Below the pieces are notes generated by a model. That model worked only from the letters and a program-made list of their open reading frames with translations, was not told the origin of the DNA and did no database searches. A stretch of DNA of 20,200 bases, taken from Gemmatimonadaceae bacterium. Lineage in GTDB: Bacteria; Latescibacterota; UBA2968; UBA8231. The stretch spans positions 1-20,200 of the forward strand of contig PBSR01000062.1 in NCBI GenBank assembly GCA_002726335.1, given 5' to 3'. Positions 1 through 8,210 of the stretch are shown piece after piece. Positions within the stretch are counted from its first letter, which is position 1; each line of letters begins with the position of its first letter. A program made the position numbers and the translations under genes.

Positions 1-2244
1 AACAGCCAGCTCGTCACCGCGGGCCTCCGAGCGAAGCTCGACTCGATCCGCGCCTCGCTGCCCGCCGACGTCGTCGTCGATGTCGTCTACGACCGGACTT
101 CGCTGGTCGACAAGGTGATCGAGACGGTGCAGCACAACCTGTTCATCGCGGCCGTCATCGTCCTCCTGGTCCTGTTCGCCTTGCTGGGCAACCTGCGTGC
201 GGGCCTGCTCGTGGCGGTGGCCATCCCGATCTCGATGCTCTTCGCCGTCCAGGGCATGCACGAGTTCGCGATCGCGGCGAGCCTCTTGAGCCTCGGGGCG
301 ATCGACTTCGGGATCCTGGTCGACGGCTCGGTGGTCATGACGGAGTCCAACCTGCGCGCGCTGCAAGAGGCTCAGCGGCGAGCGGGCGGGCGCTTGTCCG
401 CCGACGAGAGACTTCGGGTGATCGCCGAGTCGAGCGCCAGGGTCGTACGCCCGATCGTGTTCGGCATGGCGATCATCACGCTGGTCTTCGTGCCGGTCCT
501 GACGCTGGAGGGCATCGAGGGCAAGATGTTCCGACCCATGGCGGCGGCGGTGCTGCTAGCCCTGGCCGGAGCCCTGGTGCTCAGCCTGACCCTGACACCG
601 GCCCTGTGCGCCCTGTTCCTGCGGCCCAGCGCTCGCGGCGAAAACCACGGTCCCTACGCCGCCGTGCGACAGCGCTATCAGCGGCTGCTGCTGAGCGTTC
701 TGGAGCGCCCGCGGGCCGCCGCCATCGGTGCCCTCCTGCTGGTAGGCACCTGCATCGGCCTCTTCCCGCTGCTGGGCTCGGAGTTTCTTCCCGACCTGGA
801 CGAGGGTGCCGTCGCCGTGAACCACGCGCGCATGAAGAGCATCTCGCTGGACCAGTCGATACGACAGACGACGCTCGTCGAGCGGGAACTGCGCGCCCTT
901 CCCGAAGTGGAGACCGTCGTCAGCCGCATCGGGCGGCCCGAGATCGCCACCGATCCGATGGGCGTCGAGCTGGTCGACACCTACGCCTTCCTCAAACCCG
1001 CGCAGCAATGGCGCCCGGGGGTCACCAAGGAAGACCTCGTCGCCGAGATGGATGCCCGGCTCGACGCCTTCCCTGGTGTCGTCGCCAGTTTCTCACAACC
1101 CATCAAGTTCCGTATGATGGAGCTCATCGAGGGCGTCGGTGCGCGCGCCGACGTCGTCGTCAAGATCTACGGCGACGACATGGACCAGCTGCTGGCGGCG
1201 GGCGCCAGAATCGGCGAGATCCTCACCGACGTCGAGGGGGGCCGCGACGTGCAGGTGCAACGCGTCAGCGGCCTGCCGATGCTGGAGGTGCGCGTCGACC
1301 GGGAGGCGGCGGCGCGTTATGGCGTCGATGTCGCCGACGTGCTGCAGGTCGTGCAGACCGCCATCGCCGGCACTCAGGCGACGACGGTGCTGGAGGGCTT
1401 CCGCCGCTTCGACCTGGTGGTGCGCCTGCCCGAGTGGGCCCGCGCCAACGCCGCTACCGTGGGCGACCTGCTGGTGACTGCGCCGGAGGGCGAACGCGTT
1501 CCGCTGCGCCTGCTGGCTCGCATCGAGCCGGTCGAGGGGCCCGCGGAAATCAGCCGCGACAACGGCCAGCGCCGCCTTGCCGTAGAGGCCAACGTTCGCG
1601 GCCGTGACATCGGCTCCTTCGTCGACGAAGCGCGAGCCCGCGTCGATGCCGAACTTGACCTGCCCGCGGGGTACCTGGTGGACTGGGGCGGCACTTTCGA
1701 GCACCTCGAGAGCGGCCGCGAGCGCCTGCTCGTCGTCGTGCCCATCACCTTCGGCTTCATCCTCGTGCTGCTGGTCACTGCCCTGCGCTCCGTGCCCCAG
1801 GCACTGCTTGTGTTCACCGGCATTCCTTTCGCCATCTCCGGCGGCGTGCTCGCGCTGTTGGTGCGGGATATGCCCTTTTCGATGAGCGCCGGCGTTGGCT
1901 TCGTCGCCGTCTCCGGCGTCGCCGTCCTCAACGGTGTCGTGCTGGTGACGTACATCAACCAGTTGCGCGAACTCGGCCATGGAGTCCGAGAAGCTACTCT
2001 CGAAGGCGCCATGGCCCGCCTGCGGCCGGTGCTGTTGACGGCTCTGGTGGCCAGTCTCGGATTTGTGCCGATGGCCCTGTCCACGGCAACGGGCGCGGAA
2101 GTGCAGAAACCGCTGGCGACGGTCGTCATCGGTGGCATCGTGACCGACACGGTACTCACGTTGCTCGTGCTGCCAGCTCTCTATCGGCAAGCAGCCAGGC
2201 CGCCTACGTCCCGAGGGTCACGACACCGAAGCGGCTGGGCGTGA
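1..2244 (+). CDS. CusA/CzcA-family heavy-metal efflux RND transporter, C-terminal part (5' end outside window)
   Basis: The inner-membrane pump of a tripartite RND system exports metal cations (Cu/Ag or Co/Zn/Cd type) using proton influx. The reading frame is open from base 1, so the start lies upstream; about 747 residues are visible, against roughly 1040 for the family. Before the first in-frame ATG the frame already reads the typical LPADV..VYDRTSLVDKVIETV stretch. The conserved fourth membrane helix, with AIDFGILVDGSVV at about 298-336, carries the acidic residues expected for proton relay. A second hydrophobic block (about 1735-2190) is the C-terminal helix bundle, and a periplasmic porter domain lies between. 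The partner adaptor and outer-membrane genes would be expected upstream, outside the window. The last 14 codons are arginine-rich and overlap the convergent gene ending at 2204. Metal specificity cannot be assigned. Confidence 0.93.
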   Translation, partial: NSQLVTAGLRAKLDSIRASLPADVVVDVVYDRTSLVDKVIETVQHNLFIAAVIVLLVLFALLGNLRAGLLVAVAIPISMLFAVQGMHEFAIAASLLSLGAIDFGILVDGSVVMTESNLRALQEAQRRAGGRLSADERLRVIAESSARVVRPIVFGMAIITLVFVPVLTLEGIEGKMFRPMAAAVLLALAGALVLSLTLTPALCALFLRPSARGENHGPYAAVRQRYQRLLLSVLERPRAAAIGALLLVGTCIGLFPLLGSEFLPDLDEGAVAVNHARMKSISLDQSIRQTTLVERELRALPEVETVVSRIGRPEIATDPMGVELVDTYAFLKPAQQWRPGVTKEDLVAEMDARLDAFPGVVASFSQPIKFRMMELIEGVGARADVVVKIYGDDMDQLLAAGARIGEILTDVEGGRDVQVQRVSGLPMLEVRVDREAAARYGVDVADVLQVVQTAIAGTQATTVLEGFRRFDLVVRLPEWARANAATVGDLLVTAPEGERVPLRLLARIEPVEGPAEISRDNGQRRLAVEANVRGRDIGSFVDEARARVDAELDLPAGYLVDWGGTFEHLESGRERLLVVVPITFGFILVLLVTALRSVPQALLVFTGIPFAISGGVLALLVRDMPFSMSAGVGFVAVSGVAVLNGVVLVTYINQLRELGHGVREATLEGAMARLRPVLLTALVASLGFVPMALSTATGAEVQKPLATVVIGGIVTDTVLTLLVLPALYRQAARPPTSRGSRHRSGWA

Positions 2245-3460
2245 GGTGACTGCGAAGGCCCACGGCGGACCACCCCGAGGCGGTGCTGTCCGTCGCTCCG
2301 CAGACCCGGTTACGGTAGACGTTGAGGCCAATCTTCTTTCCCGTCGATGGCTCGACGCCGAGGTCGGCGAGGGGGATCCGGATCTGTGCGATCCACTTGT
2401 TCTTCTCTCGGCTTACGTTCGCCTCGGTGTCGCTCGTCCACTTCATGCTGGTATACGAGTCAATAGACGCCTGGTCGAGGACCGCCGCATTGGCATTGAC
2501 GATGAATTGGTAGCAGGTAGTCCGGTCCTTGGCATCAGGACAGACGAATATCTCGACGTTGTCGTCGTCCCAGATCGCCGGTTTGCGCGAATCGCGCTTC
2601 GTCGCCTTCGCCGTCAGCTTGTCCATCTGCGGTTCGTCGTTGTCGAAACAGAACCAGAGATACTGTGCATCGTAGGCGATGCGGCACGACCCGGCATGTT
2701 CGGGTGTGTTTCCCTGGTTACCGATCAAGTCGACAGCGGGCACCCGCTTCCACGCAGCTGACAGGTTGCCGTCGAGCTTCAACCCCTTGGCCAGACCCGC
2801 CAACTCCAGCTGCGGCGGCTTCGGCAGCAGTTTGCCCCGCACAGCGCGCAGCGCCTTGGCCAGGCCTTTCCGCATCTCGTCGTCGAGCGAATAGAACCCC
2901 TTCTCCTCCGATGGCGCGTAACCGGGCAGGACGTAGTCGATGTGCTGCTTCGACAGGGGGCCGACGTGTCCATGCCAGTCGTTGTGGCGGTTGAACTGCA
3001 GATCCCAGGCGTCGTCACGGTAGTACATGGCGTGCGAGGTGAACAGGTAGTATTTCCCGCGACTCTTCCAGCGGTAGACGCTGTGGCCGGGGGAGCACGT
3101 GGGCAGGAAGAAGGCTTCGAAGTCGTCGCCGAGTGTCGTGCCGTCCCCCTCGAAAACATCCATTTCACAACGCGCCTTGCTGCGTACGCGCCCCCGGTCG
3201 ATGCGGTGGACATGCAGGGGCGCACCGAAGCGTTCGTGGATTTGTTTGTGGGTGGTTCCCTTGATCGCGTCGTGGCTGTGGCACACCCACTGGCTGTCGA
3301 TGCCGCCGAGCGTCTCGATCTCGACGAGGTCCTCATCGGTGGGCGCTGTGCCGTGGACGACCAGGAGGTTGCCCTTCGGGCGCTTGAGGAAGTAGGTGTA
3401 GCTCGTGCCGCGGGGGTTGGATCTCCCCATGCGGTAGATGTTGGCGAAGAGCTTTTCCAT
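2204..3460 (-). CDS. Metallo-beta-lactamase-like domain fused to CBM9-like carbohydrate-binding domain
   Basis: A 418-residue protein without signal peptide. The start was chosen at 3460 because AAGGAG lies 7 bases upstream (3473-3468); an ORF extension to 3508 lacks this. Residues about 1-205 resemble a metallo-beta-lactamase fold: NLLVVHG strand, HSHD at 61-64, PGHS at 124-127, LFTSH at 139-143. The usual HxHxDH motif is incomplete, since positions 65 and 66 are Ala and Ile, and the usual GD after the LFT strand is SH. Residues about 225-418 resemble a family 9 carbohydrate-binding or DOMON-like module, with WDDDNVEIFV at 297-306, a YQFIVNANAAVLD strand and a closing RFGVVTLG. Such modules usually occur in secreted sugar-active proteins, so the lack of a signal is odd. 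It follows the secreted pair on the same strand after a 164-bp gap that holds a 19-bp palindrome. Substrate unknown. Confidence 0.8.
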   Translation of the reverse strand: MEKLFANIYRMGRSNPRGTSYTYFLKRPKGNLLVVHGTAPTDEDLVEIETLGGIDSQWVCHSHDAIKGTTHKQIHERFGAPLHVHRIDRGRVRSKARCEMDVFEGDGTTLGDDFEAFFLPTCSPGHSVYRWKSRGKYYLFTSHAMYYRDDAWDLQFNRHNDWHGHVGPLSKQHIDYVLPGYAPSEEKGFYSLDDEMRKGLAKALRAVRGKLLPKPPQLELAGLAKGLKLDGNLSAAWKRVPAVDLIGNQGNTPEHAGSCRIAYDAQYLWFCFDNDEPQMDKLTAKATKRDSRKPAIWDDDNVEIFVCPDAKDRTTCYQFIVNANAAVLDQASIDSYTSMKWTSDTEANVSREKNKWIAQIRIPLADLGVEPSTGKKIGLNVYRNRVCGATDSTASGWSAVGLRSHLTPSRFGVVTLGT

Positions 3461-3494
3461 GGGAGATCTCCTTGCAGTCCCGTTCGTGACGGAT

Positions 3495-3513
3495 GCGATG
3501 TGGGCCACATCGC
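3495..3513. promoter_or_regulatory. Perfect 19-bp palindrome upstream of the MBL/CBM9 gene, possible operator
   Basis: GCGATGTGG and CCACATCGC face each other across a single central G. The site lies 35-53 bases upstream of the start codon at 3460. A second inverted pair, GATGCGA at 3492-3498 and TCGCATC at 3524-3530, partly overlaps it. The symmetry and length suit a dimeric helix-turn-helix regulator such as a LacI- or GntR-type protein, but no such gene is in the window. An RNA hairpin in the leader is the alternative; the one-base centre makes a duplex DNA operator more likely. Confidence 0.4.
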
Positions 3514-3624
3514 CTCAGGATAGTCGCATCTAGTGGACGAAACGTCCGAAGAAGACCTTGGCAGCTTCGGCGCGGACCACGGTATCTCGCTGGCGTTGCC
3601 CGGGGTGGACGGAGGGCGGAGCGC

Positions 3625-5928
3625 CTAATAGACGAGATGGATGACGCCATGGGCGAACTCGTCGCCTATGTCGGCGGCCAACTCGATCCGGCAGATGTAC
3701 GCGCCCGGCGGTAGGAGCCGTCCGCCCCCGTCGCGGCCGTCCCAGCGGTAACCATCGGCACCGGGGGCGACCGCCCGCACCCGCCGGCCGGACAGGTCGT
3801 AGATCGCCACCTGCGGCACCGTGCCCTCCACCTTCGCCAGGGTGAAGGCGATCGACGCCTCGTCGTTGATCCCGTCGCCGTTTGGCGACACCAGGGGCGA
3901 TATCTCGATCTGGCGGATCAACGCGCCGACACTGGCCACAGACGGCACGAAGACCGTCACCGCGTCGTCGGCCTCCGGTCGCGTGCCCTGCTGCTGGTCC
4001 TCGCCCACCACGCTGATCCACGCGTCAAAGACGGTGGCGTTGGCCTGGATCCGCGTCTGGAATTCCACCTCCACCGAATCACGCCGAACTCGTCTGGGAA
4101 GATCCACCCGCAGGGAGTCGCCCACCATGGCCACCGCCTTCGGACCGGCGTCCGCGCCGCCGATCTTCAGAGCGACCTTCTCTACCGGCGCCGGCATCCG
4201 GATCTGCACCCGATCGTATCCCTGGTCGCCGGAGCGAAATCCCGGCATCAGCACGTAACGAAATGTCTGCAGTGAGTCGAAGCCTGCCTGGCGCGGCAGA
4301 ATGCGGCTGGTGACCCCACCGCTGACCAACGGCTCGTCGAAGTGCAACACGATATTGCGCAACAGGGGTGTGACCTCGGGGTTGTCGTTACCCAGCTTGA
4401 CCTGCAGCTGGACGAAACTGCGCGGCGACGGCGAGACAAAGACGGCGTCGGCTTCGACATAGACCGGGCTCCAGCCCGACCAGTCGGAACCGCGCCGCCG
4501 GACCTCGACGACGGGCTGCTTCTGCGATGTGGGCAGGCCATTCCACTGTCTCTCGGAAAGCTCGAGGCCGTTCTTGTGGTAGTACTTGTTCTCGATGAAG
4601 AACGTGTCGCCCGTCTGTGAGCGGATCTCGACGAGTGTTCCCTCCGGCAGCTCCGCGTCCCAGGTCAGCCGCCGAATGCTCTTGGCTCCGCCCAGGTCGA
4701 TGAAGTCGGATATCATCTCCACCTCGGCGACATACCCCCCGCCGTAAAGGGCATACTCGAACATCAGGTACCACACCCAGGCCTCGGTGGGATCGGTGTT
4801 GTGGTAGAAGATGTGTCGGGTCTTGCGAGGCGGGAACACCAGGTCGTAGACCGACCGCACCGGACTCAGCTTGGCATCGACCAGAGTGAGCTGCTGGTAG
4901 TCGAAATTGCTGCGCACGCGATCGACGGTCAGTCCATCCACGGTGGCGCCTGCCGACGTCGAGACGACGAATTCCTGGACGGAAGGCCGGCCCCAGGGAT
5001 GGCCGTACTCGATGATCATGCGGTCCAGCCAGTACACCGCCCCCAGGTCCCACTCGAAGTAGAATCCCTCGTCCTCCCAGGTGCCGGTACCGGTGGCGAT
5101 CCACTTGGTGTTGTGGTCGCCGTCACTGAAGGCGGCGCTGTTGTTAGTGTTTGATCCGGCGCGGATCCCCCCACCGCGGCGAACGCTGCCCAGTGCGAGA
5201 TTGTCACCTAGGGCGATCACCTCGATACCGGCCAGCGCAGCAGCCTGATCGTCCTCCTCGGCACGGAAACGAACGTACTGAACCATGGCGAAGTCGAGCG
5301 TGTCCGCCGTGTTGAGGTAGTCTCCCGTCGCCCCCCCGGGATCCAGGGTTGTCAGGTCGTATTCGACAACGCGCAGATCATTGGGCTCGGTCGTGCGGCC
5401 GACGCGGATGAACTGGAAGACGTCCTTGGCCGCAGTGGCACGCTCGCCGTCGTTGACGTAGACGCTGAAGTTGCGGAAGGGTCGCACACCCAGCGTATCG
5501 GGGAAGATCAGGCGGATCCTGGTGGCGTGGACCATTCGTCCCAGATCCACCTCCACCCACCGGTCCTGGCGTGCCGCGTCCGGGTCGGGCTGCCACCAGG
5601 TGTCCGTCCGCCCGTCGATGACATGGGCCGCCGTCGCCGCCCCCGAGCCCACCACGCGGATGCCGCCCCGGATGGGCTCCCTGCTGCTCTTGACCGTGTG
5701 CAGAAAATCCTGCGCGTCGGCCACCGCGTTGATCGCCTTGTCCACGCGGCTCAGGGCGATGCTGCCGTCCTCGTGCTGCACCAGCACCCCTTGGGGGAAA
5801 GCCCACGAGTCCCAGTCCGCCCTGCGCTCGAAACGGAATTCGTCGGCCAACGCCACACCGACGCTGGCCAGCACCCCGGCCGCGACAGCACGGGCTGCAG
5901 CCGACAGATTGAGGTCGCCGTTCATCAT
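3625..5928 (-). CDS. Secreted discoidin-like-domain protein with FlgD/type IX-like C-terminal tail (downstream paralogue)
   Basis: A 767-residue exported protein. A signal peptide (residues 1-28, probable cleavage after ALA) precedes two galactose-binding, F5/8-type-C-like modules: one around 90-240 (VIDGRTDTWWQP, WVEVDLG) and one around 243-400 (FSDGDHNTKW, FEWDLGAVYWLDRMII). A long beta-rich middle follows. The tail from about 676 has SPNGDGIND (681-689), IYDLSGR, WDGRDGGG and PPGAYICRIEL. This pattern is shared by FlgD Ig-like domains and C-terminal secretion or sorting domains in the Bacteroidetes-like superphylum. The upstream neighbour shares the tail and much of the middle, so the two are tandem paralogues 30 bp apart and probably cotranscribed. 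Two adjacent ATGs (5928, 5925) follow a GAGGGA ribosome site; the second has the better spacing. A surface or cell-envelope role, perhaps glycan binding, is inferred. No catalytic motif was seen. Confidence 0.85.
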   Translation of the reverse strand: MMNGDLNLSAAARAVAAGVLASVGVALADEFRFERRADWDSWAFPQGVLVQHEDGSIALSRVDKAINAVADAQDFLHTVKSSREPIRGGIRVVGSGAATAAHVIDGRTDTWWQPDPDAARQDRWVEVDLGRMVHATRIRLIFPDTLGVRPFRNFSVYVNDGERATAAKDVFQFIRVGRTTEPNDLRVVEYDLTTLDPGGATGDYLNTADTLDFAMVQYVRFRAEEDDQAAALAGIEVIALGDNLALGSVRRGGGIRAGSNTNNSAAFSDGDHNTKWIATGTGTWEDEGFYFEWDLGAVYWLDRMIIEYGHPWGRPSVQEFVVSTSAGATVDGLTVDRVRSNFDYQQLTLVDAKLSPVRSVYDLVFPPRKTRHIFYHNTDPTEAWVWYLMFEYALYGGGYVAEVEMISDFIDLGGAKSIRRLTWDAELPEGTLVEIRSQTGDTFFIENKYYHKNGLELSERQWNGLPTSQKQPVVEVRRRGSDWSGWSPVYVEADAVFVSPSPRSFVQLQVKLGNDNPEVTPLLRNIVLHFDEPLVSGGVTSRILPRQAGFDSLQTFRYVLMPGFRSGDQGYDRVQIRMPAPVEKVALKIGGADAGPKAVAMVGDSLRVDLPRRVRRDSVEVEFQTRIQANATVFDAWISVVGEDQQQGTRPEADDAVTVFVPSVASVGALIRQIEISPLVSPNGDGINDEASIAFTLAKVEGTVPQVAIYDLSGRRVRAVAPGADGYRWDGRDGGGRLLPPGAYICRIELAADIGDEFAHGVIHLVY

Positions 5929-5958
5929 CGGTCCCTCACCACCGGAGCCGCACCGTTC

Positions 5959-7947
5959 TCAGTAGGCGACGGCAATGGTCCGCGTTTTCTCGAAGGTACC
6001 CAGGTCGGTGTCCACCGACACCCGCGCCAGGTACAGTCCCGGGGCCACCAGCCCCCCGTCTCCCGTCCCGTCCCACACGTCACGATAGCGGCCCTCGCTC
6101 CGGATCTGGGTTACCAGCCGGCGCACGATTCGGCCGCTGAGGTCGTAGATCACCACGTCCACTGCAGCAGCCTGGACGCCCTGCAGAGTGAACGACACCG
6201 TCAGCCCGTCGTGCACCCCGTCCCCGTTCGGGGTCAGCAGCCTCGCACCCAGATCGACGCCCGCCAGCACCTCCAGTCGCTCCAGCGGCGAAAAAACCTG
6301 CAGGTCGTTCGTCGACACCGCCGATGTCGCATCCCCACCATCGATCGACTGGGCAAGATTCTCGCCGTCGATCTGGAACACCTCGCCCTCGAACACCGTG
6401 TTGAAGTTGAACACCCGTGTCGCAAAGGTCAGCCGCAGCGGCTCGCTCTCACGCCGCGTGACGCGACGCGACGGGAAGTAGACCACCAGGTCCCGCCCGC
6501 CCACGGTCAGACTGTCGGGTTCGACGACATTCAGGGGATCGCCCATCTCGAAGTGCATGAAGTCCACCGCCTCCGGCGTGTGCAGCCGAATCGCATCAAA
6601 GCCGGTTTGGATCTCCGAGGTGAAATCCGCCCGCACGTCGTAGGTCAGCGTCACCGGCTCGCCCAGCGGCACGATGACCACGCCACCTGCGGGATCGGGA
6701 TCCTCTGCCAGCGCCACCTCGCCCACCACCAGATTGGCCAGCAGCGACGAATACTCGATCGACAGCGAGTGGAGCCGACCAAAGGCGAAGACCTCCTTGC
6801 TGGTGATCGAGGCCCGTACCTGCACGAACTGCCGACCGTCGGGTACCTGTATCTGTTCACCGGACCTGTGATGTGGAACGGACCAGAAGCTCCAGTTGGC
6901 CACATCGTCCAGAATGGAGCCTTGCTGCCCGGGTATCCGCCCCCCCTGCCCCAACGGGGAGTTGCTGCCGGGCTGGTCGACGAGAGCGTTGGCCGGCGCC
7001 CGGTTGAACTCCTCCTCGCCGACCTCCTTCTCCTCCCCGATTTCCATGACGAGATGATGGACCAGCGGTGTGTCGTCCCGTCCGGTGCGCACCTCGACCT
7101 CGATGCCCACGGGCGCGTCGGGCGCCAGCGCCGGAGGCAGACCCGAACCTGCGCTGCGGTAGATCTCAAAGTCGTAGAACAGACGGCCGAAGTTGACCGG
7201 CTCGCCCATGTCGAACAGTTGCGAGGTGTAGCGCGTCTCGGGAAGGAATCCTTCCCCGTAGAACTCGACCTCGGCGATGAAGCCACCCACTGGGAAGCGC
7301 ACCCGGGCAAAGCGCAGAAACTCTGTCGGAAAGCGTACGTCGGCGACGCGCTCGTTGTGGCTGAAACTGCTTCCGAGCACCTGATCAAAATCGGTCTCGG
7401 TGTCGGTGAACAGGAACTCCTGCGGGTTGAGCGAGCCCGAGACCACGTACTGTCGCGGATAGAGATCCCTGAGCAGGTGACCGGATGCCCTCCTGGTCGT
7501 TGTACGGCCCCCCTCCGGTGGGAAGAAGACGACTCGATTGAGTGGCACCGGCAGACCCAGGTCGAAGCTGTAGTCGTCGACTGCCCCGACATAAGTAGGC
7601 AGTGTCACGTCTCCGTCGATGACCAGGATGTGTCCCGGGCTCCCGTACACCCAGGGCTTCTCGTCCTCAACGGAGGCGGGAACGCTGAAGGAGGTGCCCC
7701 AGACATGGCCAAGGATGGTAACGGACTGGTCATCCTCGGTCTTCGGGCCCACGGCGATATTGACCCCGGGATCGAGCTCGACCGGTTGCAGGCTGCCAGG
7801 GGCAACCGAGGCGTCCAGGCCCAGCAGACTCTGACTGGATCCGGCCCAGTCGAGGCCGCCCTGACCGATGAGGAGGCGCCCGACCTGTGCCTCCAGGGTC
7901 AGAGGGATGCCCAACACGAGTATGAGCCGGGCAATGAGGTATAGCAT
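5959..7947 (-). CDS. Secreted beta-rich protein with FlgD/type IX-like C-terminal tail (upstream paralogue)
   Basis: A 662-residue protein from the ATG at 7947. This start has AAAGAG six bases upstream and gives a compact signal peptide of about 20 residues ending LEA before QVG. An in-frame ATG at 7953 and a TTG at 8004 are alternatives. The N-terminal half is beta-rich and weakly discoidin-like (VIDGDVTLP, FDLGLPVPLNRVVFF). It also contains the GGFIAEVEFYGEGF strand, which parallels GGGYVAEVEM in the next gene. The C-terminal tail holds LTPNGDGVHD, VVIYDLSGRIVRRL, VWDGTGDGG and APGLYLARV. The middle and tail align by eye with the downstream gene, implying duplication. It is the first gene of a probable two-gene unit, and its 5' region faces that of the PhyH-like gene at 8211. 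Function unknown; an exported structural or glycan-binding role is inferred only from architecture. Confidence 0.83.
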   Translation of the reverse strand: MLYLIARLILVLGIPLTLEAQVGRLLIGQGGLDWAGSSQSLLGLDASVAPGSLQPVELDPGVNIAVGPKTEDDQSVTILGHVWGTSFSVPASVEDEKPWVYGSPGHILVIDGDVTLPTYVGAVDDYSFDLGLPVPLNRVVFFPPEGGRTTTRRASGHLLRDLYPRQYVVSGSLNPQEFLFTDTETDFDQVLGSSFSHNERVADVRFPTEFLRFARVRFPVGGFIAEVEFYGEGFLPETRYTSQLFDMGEPVNFGRLFYDFEIYRSAGSGLPPALAPDAPVGIEVEVRTGRDDTPLVHHLVMEIGEEKEVGEEEFNRAPANALVDQPGSNSPLGQGGRIPGQQGSILDDVANWSFWSVPHHRSGEQIQVPDGRQFVQVRASITSKEVFAFGRLHSLSIEYSSLLANLVVGEVALAEDPDPAGGVVIVPLGEPVTLTYDVRADFTSEIQTGFDAIRLHTPEAVDFMHFEMGDPLNVVEPDSLTVGGRDLVVYFPSRRVTRRESEPLRLTFATRVFNFNTVFEGEVFQIDGENLAQSIDGGDATSAVSTNDLQVFSPLERLEVLAGVDLGARLLTPNGDGVHDGLTVSFTLQGVQAAAVDVVIYDLSGRIVRRLVTQIRSEGRYRDVWDGTGDGGLVAPGLYLARVSVDTDLGTFEKTRTIAVAY

Positions 7948-8034
7948 CGCCATCTCTTTCGACGCCGCGCCGAGGTCCGTCCTGTGCTTCTGGGTCTGCA
8001 GCAACTTCGGCTTCGACGAACCGCACCGTGGTCA

Positions 8035-8064
8035 ATACTAGGACCCTGCCACGGGCGGGCGCAA
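8035..8064 (-). promoter_or_regulatory. Possible sigma70-like promoter for the secreted-protein pair
   Basis: Read on the minus strand, TTGCGC (8064-8059) and TAGTAT (8040-8035) are separated by 18 bases. This would start a transcript about 80 bases before the ATG at 7947. The surrounding 263-bp region between the divergent genes is otherwise GC-rich and shows no coding potential. The match is imperfect at the -35 box and the organism's promoter rules are unknown. I saw no comparably good promoter for the plus-strand gene at 8211. Confidence 0.25.
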
Positions 8065-8210
8065 TGCGACGGCGGTCGCTTCGCCTCGGCCCGCTCGCAG
8101 GCCGTCTGTCTTGTCCCTATCTTGTCGGAGACCGTACCAGTTGCGGGGCGTTGCCGGAAATCGCCTCGCCAGCAATCTCGTAACAATCTTGAATTACAAG
8201 AGCTTACAAC

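Noticed and set aside
1093..2190. Minus-strand ORF (365 codons) opposite the RND pump
   Set aside because: His/Gln-rich antisense shadow of a well-conserved transporter frame.
5527..7944. Long plus-strand ORF (805 codons) opposite the secreted-protein genes
   Set aside because: It is antisense to two genes with clear signal peptides and tails, has no recognisable domain and arises from GC-rich codon bias; its product is rich in His, Arg and Gln, as typical of shadow frames.
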